From an uncultured Azohydromonas sp. (GTDB taxonomy: Bacteria; Pseudomonadota; Gammaproteobacteria; Burkholderiales; Burkholderiaceae_C): a stretch of 13,020 nt of DNA. The position numbers were made by a program, and so were the translations under genes. The stretch spans positions 1-13,020 of the forward strand of contig NZ_CALAOH010000192.1 in the NCBI RefSeq assembly GCF_937926365.1, written 5' to 3'. The notes under the pieces are model-generated. The model ran no database searches. It was not told where the DNA came from and saw only the letters and a program-made list of their open reading frames with translations. Position 1 is the stretch's first letter; each line of letters opens with the position of its first letter. Shown here piece by piece: positions 1 through 6,001 of the stretch.

Positions 1-1057
1 TGAACAGCGGGCCGTCGCAGTGCGGGCAGTAGGCCACGCCCTTGTTGCGGTACTCCTGCTCGCCGGGCACACCCACGTTGCGCCAGCGCGCGCCGGTGGA
101 CAGGATCACCGAGCGGGCCTTGAGCACGCCGCCATTGGCCAGCCGCACCTGCGCCAGCCCGGAGGCGTCGGCCGGGATCAGTTCCTCGGCGCGCTGCGTG
201 GTCATGATGTCCACGTCGTAGGCCCTGACGTGGTCCTCCAGCGCCTGGGCGAACTTCGGGCCCTGGGTTTCGAGCACGGAGATGTAGTTCTCGATGCCCA
301 GGGTGTCCAGCGTCTGGCCGCCGAAGCGCTCGGCCACGATGCCGGTGCGGATGCCCTTGCGCGCGGCGTACACGGCCGCGGCCGCGCCGGCGGGGCCGCC
401 GCCGACGATCAGCACGTCATAGGGCGCCTTGGCGCTGAACTTCTTGGCGTCGCGGGCGGCGGCACCGGTGTCCACCTTGGCCAGGATCTCCTCGACGCTC
501 ATGCGGCCCTGACCGAAGTGCTGGCCGTTGAGGAAGACCATGGGCACGGCCATGATCTGGCGCTCCTCGACCTCCTTCTGGAACAGGCCGCCGTCGATGG
601 CGGTGTGCTTGATGCGCGGGTTGACCGCCGCCATCAGGTTCAGCGCCTGCACCACGTCCGGGCAGTTGTGGCAGGACAGCGACATGTAGGTCTCGAAGTG
701 CAGGTCGCCTTCCAGCGCCGCGATCTGCTCGATCACCTCGCGCTCGACCTTGGGCGGGTAGCCGCCGACCTGCAGCAGCGCCAGCACCAGCGAGGTGAAC
801 TCGTGGCCCAGGGGCAGCCCGGCGAAGCGCACGCCGATGTCGGTGCCCACGCGACGAATCAGGAACGAGGGCTTGCGCTCGGCGTCGTCGCGGCTCTCCA
901 CCAGCGAGACCTGCTCCGACTGCTCGGCCACGTCGCGCAGCAGCTCCAGCATGTCCTGCGAGCCCTTGGAGTCGTCCAGCGAGGCGATGAGCTCGATGGG
1001 CTGCGTGAGGCGTTGCAGGTAGCCCTTCAACTGGGCCTTGAGGTCGGCGTCCAACAT
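1..1057 (-). CDS. ahpF: Alkyl hydroperoxide reductase subunit F (AhpF), C-terminus off the window
   Basis: Flavoprotein that passes electrons from NADH through FAD and two disulfide centres to AhpC, recycling the peroxiredoxin in the cytoplasm. The visible 352 residues (family about 520) start at the ATG at 1055-1057, with an AAGGA ribosome site 7 nt upstream. Residues 1-200 form the thioredoxin-like N-terminal domain with its CHNC centre at C129/C132. The linker runs to about 210. The FAD-binding GGGPAG motif is at 219-224, and the redox-active CPHC centre at C344/C347 is the last complete motif before the edge. All expected key residues that can be seen are present. The NAD-binding part and the C-terminus are missing only because the window ends. 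It lies about 210 bp downstream of ahpC on the same strand and is probably co-transcribed with it. TrxB is a homologue, but the N-terminal domain with CHNC excludes it. Confidence 0.97.
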   Translation of the reverse strand, partial: MLDADLKAQLKGYLQRLTQPIELIASLDDSKGSQDMLELLRDVAEQSEQVSLVESRDDAERKPSFLIRRVGTDIGVRFAGLPLGHEFTSLVLALLQVGGYPPKVEREVIEQIAALEGDLHFETYMSLSCHNCPDVVQALNLMAAVNPRIKHTAIDGGLFQKEVEERQIMAVPMVFLNGQHFGQGRMSVEEILAKVDTGAAARDAKKFSAKAPYDVLIVGGGPAGAAAAVYAARKGIRTGIVAERFGGQTLDTLGIENYISVLETQGPKFAQALEDHVRAYDVDIMTTQRAEELIPADASGLAQVRLANGGVLKARSVILSTGARWRNVGVPGEQEYRNKGVAYCPHCDGPLF

Positions 1058-1179
1058 GGCGGAGTCCTTCTTGTCGGTAAACGGTGGCGTTGGGGTTCGT
1101 ATGCGTGGCTCGTGGCCGCATGGGAAGCGTCCGCCGTGTACGGCCGGTGGGCGCTTTCCGGGGGGCCCGGGCGGGGAGC

Positions 1180-1204
1180 GTGCCGCGGCGGACAGCCGCG
1201 GCAC
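1180..1204 (-). other. Perfect 10-bp GC hairpin in the ahpC-ahpF gap
   Basis: GTGCCGCGGC and GCCGCGGCAC form a perfect 10-bp stem with a 5-nt loop. There is no T-run on either side, so it is not a standard intrinsic terminator. It sits between ahpC and ahpF, next to two smaller inverted repeats: TTGAG/CTCAA at 1205-1218, and GCCGG/CCGGC at 1257-1269 directly after the ahpC stop. It could stabilise the ahpC transcript end or lower ahpF expression. The function is inferred. Confidence 0.5.
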
Positions 1205-1270
1205 TTGAGTCAGCTCAATAGAGCAGGGCGGCTGCAGGCTGGGCCGCGACCGCCGTGCCGGCTACCGGCC

Positions 1271-1834
1271 TCAGATCTTGCCGACCAGGTCCAGCGAGGG
1301 CTTGATCGTGCTGGCGCCTTCCTGCCACTTGGCGGGGCAGACTTCGCCCGGGTGCGAGGCCACGAACTGGGCGGCCTTGAGCTTGCGCAGCGTTTCCTTG
1401 ACGTCGCGGGCGATGGCGTTGTCGTGGATCTCCAGCGTCTTGATCACGCCTTGCGGGTCAACGATGAAGGTGCCGCGCAGCGCCAGGCCTTCCTCGTCGA
1501 TGTGCACGTCGAAGGCACGGGTCAGCTGGTGCGTCGGGTCGCCCAGCAGCGGGAACTTCGCCTTGCCCACGGCCGGCGAGGTCTCGTGCCACACCTTGTG
1601 CGAGAAGTGGGTGTCGGTCGTGACGATGTACACCTCGGCACCGGCCTTCTGGAACTCGGCGTAGTTGTCGGCCGCATCCTCGACTTCGGTCGGGCAGTTG
1701 AAGGTGAAAGCTGCCGGCATGAAGATGAAGACGGACCACTTGCCCTTCAGGTCCTCGTTGCTCACGGTCACGAACTTGCCGTTGTGGAAGGCATTGACCT
1801 TGAACGGCTTGACTTCGGTGTTGATCAGGGACAT
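1271..1834 (-). CDS. ahpC: Alkyl hydroperoxide reductase subunit C (2-Cys peroxiredoxin)
   Basis: Cytoplasmic 2-Cys peroxiredoxin that reduces hydrogen peroxide, organic hydroperoxides and peroxynitrite, and is re-reduced by AhpF. It is full length at 187 aa. The peroxidatic cysteine is C47 in the motif FTFNCPTE (T44 and C47 of the TxxC signature). The supporting active-site arginine is R120, and the resolving cysteine is C166 in GEVCPAKW. The protein ends in SLDLVGKI, typical of the family. The wording FMPAAFTFNCPTE and THQLTRAF is closer to the Pseudomonas-type AhpC than to the enteric form, from memory of the family. The start has an AGGA site 8 nt upstream (1843-1846). A promoter and palindromic operator lie just upstream, so peroxide induction through OxyR is likely. 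ahpF follows on the same strand. Confidence 0.98.
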   Translation of the reverse strand: MSLINTEVKPFKVNAFHNGKFVTVSNEDLKGKWSVFIFMPAAFTFNCPTEVEDAADNYAEFQKAGAEVYIVTTDTHFSHKVWHETSPAVGKAKFPLLGDPTHQLTRAFDVHIDEEGLALRGTFIVDPQGVIKTLEIHDNAIARDVKETLRKLKAAQFVASHPGEVCPAKWQEGASTIKPSLDLVGKI

Positions 1835-1876
1835 GGCGTGTTTCCTGTGTCGGTTGTTGAAGGGAACGGGTTGAAT

Positions 1877-1905
1877 GCTATAGTCATCGGCTTCTCAATT
1901 GTTAA
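1877..1905 (-). promoter_or_regulatory. Putative sigma-70 promoter of ahpC
   Basis: Read on the minus strand, a -35-like TTAACA (1905-1900) is separated by 17 nt from a -10-like TATAGC (1882-1877), about 43 nt upstream of the ahpC start codon. The -35 matches consensus at five of six positions and the -10 at four of six. It lies in the only AT-rich stretch of the window. The weak -10 fits a promoter that needs an activator. No transcript start is known; this is a pattern match. Confidence 0.55.
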
Positions 1906-1926
1906 ATTTAATCAAATGAGGCCGAT
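1886..1926. promoter_or_regulatory. 41-bp imperfect palindrome, candidate OxyR/LysR-type operator of ahpC
   Basis: The outer arms ATCGGC and GCCGAT sit exactly 41 bp apart end to end. Inside is an AT-rich core that on the minus strand reads TTGATTAAATTTAACAA, itself an interrupted palindrome (TTG-N11-CAA, a LysR-family pattern). The element covers the proposed -35 box and ends 3 nt from the -10. OxyR is the usual activator of ahpC in proteobacteria and binds long sites of about 45 bp next to the -35. The sequence is not a clean match to the E. coli ATAG/CTAT consensus, so the regulator is inferred from position and gene. Confidence 0.5.
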
Positions 1927-1953
1927 TGACTGCGCCTATCACCGCACCGGCAG

Positions 1954-1985
1954 CGCGGTTGCGGGAGAGGCGATGCCCAACCGCG
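1954..1985. other. Imperfect inverted repeat between ahpC and the PHA depolymerase gene
   Basis: CGCGGTT (1954-1960) and AACCGCG (1979-1985) can pair, with GGG/CCC extending the stem inward after a 2-nt bulge. It lies in the 295-bp divergent region 1835-2129. Apart from this and the ahpC promoter elements I see no gene there, and no convincing plus-strand promoter for the depolymerase. It could be a leader hairpin or chance in GC-rich DNA. Confidence 0.25.
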
Positions 1986-2117
1986 GGCTGGACATCCCGA
2001 CTACGTTAGCGCACGCGCCACGCGCCTGCAGCCGGGGCAAGGCAGCGGCCTGACCTGGGCCACTGTCCGGGGACGGAGGCACTGCCTACGATGCCGCCCT
2101 CACGCTTCCACAAGGAC

Positions 2118-2123
2118 AGGAGA
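2118..2123 (+). promoter_or_regulatory. Ribosome binding site that decides the depolymerase start
   Basis: AGGAGA lies 6 nt before the ATG at 2130-2132, a better placement than the GGAGG at 2075-2079, which is 11 nt before the in-frame ATG at 2091. This favours the inner start, which also gives a normal short signal-peptide n-region. Confidence 0.65.
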
Positions 2124-2129
2124 CAAGGC

Positions 2130-3422
2130 ATGCGACAGATCAAAGGCAGGCGCCGGCTCGCCGCGGTGGTCCTGGCGCTGGCGGGCGGTACGGCCGTGGC
2201 GGGCACCGCCAGCAGCTTCGACGTCGGTCCCCAGGGCTATGCCGGCTCGCAGCTGCGCCGGGTGCAGGTGTACGTGCCCGATGGCCTCGCCGGCCCGGCG
2301 CCCATGGTCATGGCGCTGCACGGCTGCCAGCAGACCGAGCAGAACGTGCTGCAGGACTGGGGCCTGCGCGCGGCGGCCGACCGCTACGGCTTCGTGCTGG
2401 TGACGCCCTTCATCACCCGCTACGACGGGCTGCGCAACACCAACTGCTGGGGCTTCTGGCTGGACCAGCACCGCCACCAGGGCCGCGGCGAGGTGGAGGA
2501 CCTGCGCCAGATCGGCCTGGAGGTGGAGCGGCGCTGGTCCATCGACCCCCATCGCCGTTTCATCACCGGCCTGTCCTCGGGCGGCGCGATGACGGTGGTG
2601 GCCTCGGTGGCGCACAACGAGTACTGGGCCGCCGCCGCCAGCGCCGCCGGCCTGGGCTACGGCGAGGACGCGGCCTCCGTCTCCTTCTCCGGCTGTCCCG
2701 GCTCGGCCACCTTCCACAGCGTGGACCGGCTGGTGAGCGACATGCGCGCCGAGCGCGACAGCAGCTATGCCATCCCGCTGATGGTGTTGCAGAACCGCGG
2801 CGACTGCACCGTGCTGGCCCAGGCCGGCGAGCGCCTGCGCGATGCGCAACTGAAGCTCAACGGCGACGCGGCGCACGACACGCCGGCCGAGGCGCTGGCC
2901 GAGGAAGGGGCCTGCAGCCCCGTGTTCGGCAGCGACTACGGCTGCCGCCATGCGCGCTACACGGTGGACGGCCAGCCGGGCAGCCGCTCCCTGGTGGAAA
3001 CCGTCTTCTACCGCGGGCCCACCGCCACGCCCAGCACCGGCGACACCGACCACGGCCACTACTGGATCGGCGGCGAGCAGGGCCTGGACGGCAACTGGTC
3101 GCTGCGCCAGGGGCCGAGCTATCCGGACATCGTGTGGAACTTCTTCGCCCGCCATGCGCGCGCCGATGGCGGGACGACGCCTCCGCCCCCGCCGCCCCCG
3201 CCGCCGCCTTCGGAGGTGGACTGCAGCGGCACCGCGGCCTCGCCCATGGCGCACATCGCGGCGGTGCGGGCGGTGGCGGGCGGCTACTTCAACCTGCGCG
3301 CGCTGGCCACCGCGGACGCCCAGGACATCGGCTTTGCCTGGGACAGCTGGTCCAGCGTACGGCTGTACCAGGTGCAGCCCGGGCGCTGGCAGACGGCGCG
3401 GCCGGCGGGCTGCGGCGGCTGA
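2130..3422 (+). CDS. phaZ: Secreted short-chain-length PHA (PHB) depolymerase, type-2 catalytic domain
   Basis: Alpha/beta-hydrolase expected to cleave extracellular poly(3-hydroxybutyrate) into oligomers or monomers. From the preferred ATG it has 430 residues (443 if the ATG at 2091 is used). A signal peptide covers about residues 1-25 (basic n-region, AAVVLALAGG core, cleavage near AVA-G). Further on are the LHGCQQT segment (63-69, oxyanion region), the lipase box GLSSG with catalytic S149, the probable catalytic D225 in NRGDC, and the probable catalytic histidine H308 (or H310) in DTDHGHYW. Many cysteines (C66, C106, C189, C226, C262, C272) suit an exported protein with disulfides. Residues 351-360 are ten prolines in a row. 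After them comes a module of about 65 aa (C365 to C428) resembling the short C-terminal repeat found after the linker in this family, though divergent. It stands alone on the plus strand and converges with a lipoprotein gene. A general secreted esterase is the alternative; polymer specificity is inferred. Confidence 0.85.
   Translation: MRQIKGRRRLAAVVLALAGGTAVAGTASSFDVGPQGYAGSQLRRVQVYVPDGLAGPAPMVMALHGCQQTEQNVLQDWGLRAAADRYGFVLVTPFITRYDGLRNTNCWGFWLDQHRHQGRGEVEDLRQIGLEVERRWSIDPHRRFITGLSSGGAMTVVASVAHNEYWAAAASAAGLGYGEDAASVSFSGCPGSATFHSVDRLVSDMRAERDSSYAIPLMVLQNRGDCTVLAQAGERLRDAQLKLNGDAAHDTPAEALAEEGACSPVFGSDYGCRHARYTVDGQPGSRSLVETVFYRGPTATPSTGDTDHGHYWIGGEQGLDGNWSLRQGPSYPDIVWNFFARHARADGGTTPPPPPPPPPPSEVDCSGTAASPMAHIAAVRAVAGGYFNLRALATADAQDIGFAWDSWSSVRLYQVQPGRWQTARPAGCGG
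3180..3209 (+). repeat. Polyproline tract (ten Pro codons), G-rich on the other strand
   Basis: Ten consecutive proline codons, mostly CCG and CCC, form the linker of the PHA depolymerase. The complementary strand has closely spaced G-runs that could form a quadruplex. The tract can vary in length by slippage, and translating it would be expected to need EF-P. Confidence 0.75.
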
Positions 3423-3434
3423 GTACCGGCCGGC

Positions 3435-3471
3435 AAAAAAAGCGCGGTCCGCCACCCCCGGCGGGCCGCGC
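3435..3471 (-). terminator. Strong intrinsic terminator for the minus-strand lipoprotein / tad end
   Basis: A 12-bp stem (3442-3453 with 3460-3471, one G-U pair) and a 6-nt loop are followed on the minus strand by seven Ts (3441-3435). It begins 10 nt after the stop of the minus-strand lipoprotein gene. On the plus strand no T-run follows the hairpin, so it is directional and gives the convergent depolymerase transcript no clear stop. As no terminator is visible in the 53-bp gap after tadD, it may also end the whole tad transcript. Confidence 0.88.
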
Positions 3472-3480
3472 ACCCGCAAT

Positions 3481-3870
3481 TCAAGGCGTGGCGGTGTGCC
3501 AGACCTGGTTGAAGCCGTCGCCGGTGCGGTCGCCGGGCTTGGTGTCCTTGACCCAGTAGTACAGCGGCTTGCCCTTGTAGGCCCACTGCCTGGAGCCGTC
3601 GTCGCGCGTGATCACGCTCCAGTCGCCCTGGTCGCGGGCATCGGCGGCGGCCGTCAGCGGCGGCCAGTTGGCGGCGCAGGGACCGTTGCACGCGCTCTTG
3701 CCGCCGCCGGCCGGGTCGCGGTCGAAGGTGTAGAGCGTCATGCCGTTGGAGCCCACCAGCGCGCCGCCGGACACCATGGCCGGGGCGCTGCCGCCACCGC
3801 CCATCGAGGCGCAGGCCTGCAGCAGGCCCGCCAGCACGAGCGCGGCCAGGGTCGTGGTCTTCGTCCTCAT
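3481..3870 (-). CDS. Small lipoprotein of the COG4315 / Lipoprotein_15 (PF03640) type
   Basis: This 129-aa protein has a lipoprotein signal peptide with lipobox LLQAC (lipidated C20). It is then a single copy of the 'secreted repeat of unknown function': LYTFDRD near 46-52, a conserved SACNGPCAANWPPL segment at about 59-72 with C61 and C65, and a second half with WAYKGKPLYYWVKD near 96-109 and the ending GDGFNQVWH. The family's YxFxxD-like motif is seen twice in degenerate form. The biochemical role is not established. The start is supported by a strong AGGAGAGGA site 2-11 nt upstream. It follows tadD by 53 nt on the same strand and ends at an intrinsic terminator, so it may be the last gene of the tad transcript or have its own promoter; none is obvious. 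Location is probably the periplasmic face of a membrane. Confidence 0.9.
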   Translation of the reverse strand: MRTKTTTLAALVLAGLLQACASMGGGGSAPAMVSGGALVGSNGMTLYTFDRDPAGGGKSACNGPCAANWPPLTAAADARDQGDWSVITRDDGSRQWAYKGKPLYYWVKDTKPGDRTGDGFNQVWHTATP

Positions 3871-3923
3871 CGATCCTCTCCTGTGGTGAACGGGACAGGC
3901 CGTGTACGCGCCGCGCAGCCGCT

Positions 3924-5033
3924 TTATTCCGGGGTGCCGCCGGCCGCGGCCACGCGCACGCCGGCGGCCTGCGCCGGCCAGTCGCGCCCCATGAGCACGC
4001 GCACGCCCGCACGCTGCCCGGCGTCGGGCTGCAGCGGCGCCGGCACCGGCAGCGCGCGCGAGACCTGCCGCGCCGCCGCCTCCTGGCCCGGCCGGTACAG
4101 CACCACGGTGTAGGGCTGCCGGTAGGGCGGCTGGTTGCTCAGGTAGTGGACCTCGAGGCCCCGCCGCTGGAACTGCTGGCGCAGCGCCATCGCCGCGCCA
4201 CGGCGGCCCATGCCGTTGCTCAATTCCAGCGTGAACGCGCCCGGCGCCGCCTCCTGCAGGCCCGCCGTGCCGGCGCCGTCCGGGGGCGGGGTATCCGTGG
4301 GTTCCGCGGGCGTGGCGCGTGGCCCCGGCGCCGCGGGTGCGATGCCGGGCGTGGGCGCCGCCGTGGCCAGCGGTGCCAGCGTGGCGCCGTCGAGCACCTG
4401 CAGCGCCGCCGTGGGGGCCGGGGCCTGCCGCGGTGGTGCTGCGGCGGACGGGACCTCCACCGCAGCCGACTTCGTCGCCGCTGCCTCCCTGGCAGTCGCT
4501 GCGGCGTCCACCGGCCCGGGACCGGGTACGGTGGACGCCGCAACGCGTCCCTGGGCGAGTTCGAGATTGGCCTGCGCCACGCCGTCGCGCGGGTTCAGCG
4601 CCAGCGCGGCGTGCAGTGCCTCCTGCGCATCCCGGGGCCGCCCGGCGAGCAGCAGCAGGTAGCCCAGGTTGCTGTGCAGGTCGGCGCGCTGCGGCGCGGC
4701 CTGCAGCGCCATGCGCAGCTGCGCCTCGGCGTCGGGCATCAGCCCCAGCCGCGCCAGCACCACGGCCAGCGCGTTGCGCGCATCCGCGTGGCCGGGGTCG
4801 AGCTTGAGCGCCTGGCGGTAGGCATCGGCGGCGCGCAGCCAGTCGCGCGTGCGCTCGATCTGGCGGCCCACCGCGTAGTACCCCCCGGCCGAGGCGTCCA
4901 GCCCGTGCGTCACCGTCTGTACCGGCTCGATGCGCCAGGGCAGGCCGTCATGGCGGGTGGCGCAGCCGCCCAGCGCGAGCAGCAGCGCCGCGCACCAGGT
5001 GGCGGGGCGCGCAAGAGGTTGCGTGTTCAACAT
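3924..5033 (-). CDS. tadD: TadD: TPR lipoprotein of the Tad pilus with C-terminal LytR_C domain
   Basis: TadD proteins are TPR lipoproteins thought to help place or stabilise the secretin in the outer membrane. This one has 369 aa. The lipobox is LGGC (lipidated C24). Three TPR units follow at about 53-85, 86-119 and 120-153, the last two with canonical LxLARLGxxxDA- and LGYLLLLAGRPxDA-type helices. Next is a disordered Ala/Pro-rich linker (about 165-262) and a C-terminal domain at about 265-352, with LELSNGMGRRGAA and VRVLMGRDW, that matches the LytR_C fold (PF13399). The two-domain layout is longer than the minimal TadD. The ATG lies only 4 nt after the tadC stop, with a poor ribosome site of its own, so translation is probably coupled to tadC. 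It is the last recognisable tad gene. Confidence 0.9.
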   Translation of the reverse strand: MLNTQPLARPATWCAALLLALGGCATRHDGLPWRIEPVQTVTHGLDASAGGYYAVGRQIERTRDWLRAADAYRQALKLDPGHADARNALAVVLARLGLMPDAEAQLRMALQAAPQRADLHSNLGYLLLLAGRPRDAQEALHAALALNPRDGVAQANLELAQGRVAASTVPGPGPVDAAATAREAAATKSAAVEVPSAAAPPRQAPAPTAALQVLDGATLAPLATAAPTPGIAPAAPGPRATPAEPTDTPPPDGAGTAGLQEAAPGAFTLELSNGMGRRGAAMALRQQFQRRGLEVHYLSNQPPYRQPYTVVLYRPGQEAAARQVSRALPVPAPLQPDAGQRAGVRVLMGRDWPAQAAGVRVAAAGGTPE

Positions 5034-5037
5034 GGCC

Positions 5038-5988
5038 TCAGTGTCCCCCGCTCAGCGCCGGCAGAAGTGCGCGCTGGATGTTGATCATCGCCGGGCCCAT
5101 CAGCACCAGCAGCAGCGCCGGAAAGATGCAGAAGATCAGCGGCAGCAGCAGCTTCACCGCCACCTTGGCGGCCGCCTCCTCCGCGCGCTGGCGCCGCCGC
5201 GTGCGCAGCATGTCGGCGTGCACGCGCAGCGCCTGCGCGACGCTGGTGCCGAAGCGCTCGGTCTGGATCAGCATGGCCACGAAGCCGTCCACTTCCTCCA
5301 CGCCGGTGCGCAGCGCCAGGTTGTGCAGCGCGTGCTCGCGCGGCGCGCCAGCGCGCAGCTCCAGACCGACGAGCTGCAGCTCCACGCTGAGCACGCGGCT
5401 GCGGTGCTGCATGTCCTCGGCCACGCGCGCCAGCGCCGCCTCCACGCCCAGCCCCGCCTCCACGCACACCGTGATGAGGTCCAGCGCGTCGGGAAAGCTC
5501 TCGAAGATCTCGCGCTGGCGCAGGAACACCAGCCGCGCCACCACCACGTTGGGCAGGTAGTAGCCCAGCGCCGCGGCCAGCACCAGCGCCTGCATCAGCG
5601 CCCGGCTCTGTAGCGGCTGTTGCAGCAGCAACTGCATTCCGAAGGCGAGCAGCGGCAGCGCCAGGGCCAGCAGCGTCTTGGCGCCGAAGTAGGCCGTGGC
5701 GGCTTGCGGGTGGCGCAGGCCCGCGTGCAGCAGCCGCCGGCGCAGCGCCGAGACCTGCGCCTTCTTGTCGGACTCGGCAAAGCGCGCCAGGGGCTGCGTG
5801 CTGCGCGCCAGCAGTTCGACCCAGGGCCGGCTCCGGGGTGCCGCTGCCCCGCCGTCCGCATCACCGGCCAGCAGCCGTTGCGTGCGCTCCTTGCTGGCGC
5901 CGCGGGTGGCGAGCTGGCCCAGCACCAGGACCAGCGCCACCGAGGCCACGAACACCAGCCCCACGATTCCCAGCTCCGCAGCACCCAT
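5038..5988 (-). CDS. tadC: TadC: inner-membrane platform protein of the Tad pilus (T2SSF family)
   Basis: Polytopic inner-membrane protein that partners TadB to form the platform on which the TadA ATPase drives Flp pilin assembly. At 316 aa it is full length. Membrane segments are visible at about 5-24, 104-121 and 133-152, and a last one at 278-298. The T2SSF/GspF-like domain runs about 165-290 with FPDALDLITVCVEAGLGVEAAL, the hallmark of TadC, and ERFGTSVAQALRVHAD. An AGGAGGA site 7 nt upstream supports the start. It begins 13 nt after tadB and ends 4 nt before tadD. Confidence 0.95.
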   Translation of the reverse strand: MGAAELGIVGLVFVASVALVLVLGQLATRGASKERTQRLLAGDADGGAAAPRSRPWVELLARSTQPLARFAESDKKAQVSALRRRLLHAGLRHPQAATAYFGAKTLLALALPLLAFGMQLLLQQPLQSRALMQALVLAAALGYYLPNVVVARLVFLRQREIFESFPDALDLITVCVEAGLGVEAALARVAEDMQHRSRVLSVELQLVGLELRAGAPREHALHNLALRTGVEEVDGFVAMLIQTERFGTSVAQALRVHADMLRTRRRQRAEEAAAKVAVKLLLPLIFCIFPALLLVLMGPAMINIQRALLPALSGGH

Positions 5989-6001
5989 AGTCCAGTCCTC
6001 C

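Noticed and set aside
1180..1204. Calling the ahpC-ahpF hairpin an intrinsic terminator
   Set aside because: No T-run follows the stem on either strand, and ahpF continues on the same strand without an evident promoter of its own.
20..2053. 677-aa plus-strand open frame
   Set aside because: It runs antisense across ahpF and ahpC, whose products are unmistakable, and reads as low-complexity Ala/Gly/His/Arg/Leu without domains; it is a GC-bias shadow.
1926..2090. Plus-strand promoter for the PHA depolymerase (TTGACT near 1926)
   Set aside because: No acceptable -10 lies at 16-18 nt; the match is by chance in mixed sequence.
2091..2129. Outer ATG of the PHA depolymerase
   Set aside because: GGAGG is 11 nt away, against AGGAGA at 6 nt for the inner ATG, and the inner start gives a normal signal peptide. 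Kept as a weaker alternative, not excluded.
4220..4560. Low-complexity Ala/Pro stretch as a tandem repeat or mobile insertion
   Set aside because: It is the in-frame disordered linker of TadD with no exact repeat unit and no target-site duplication.
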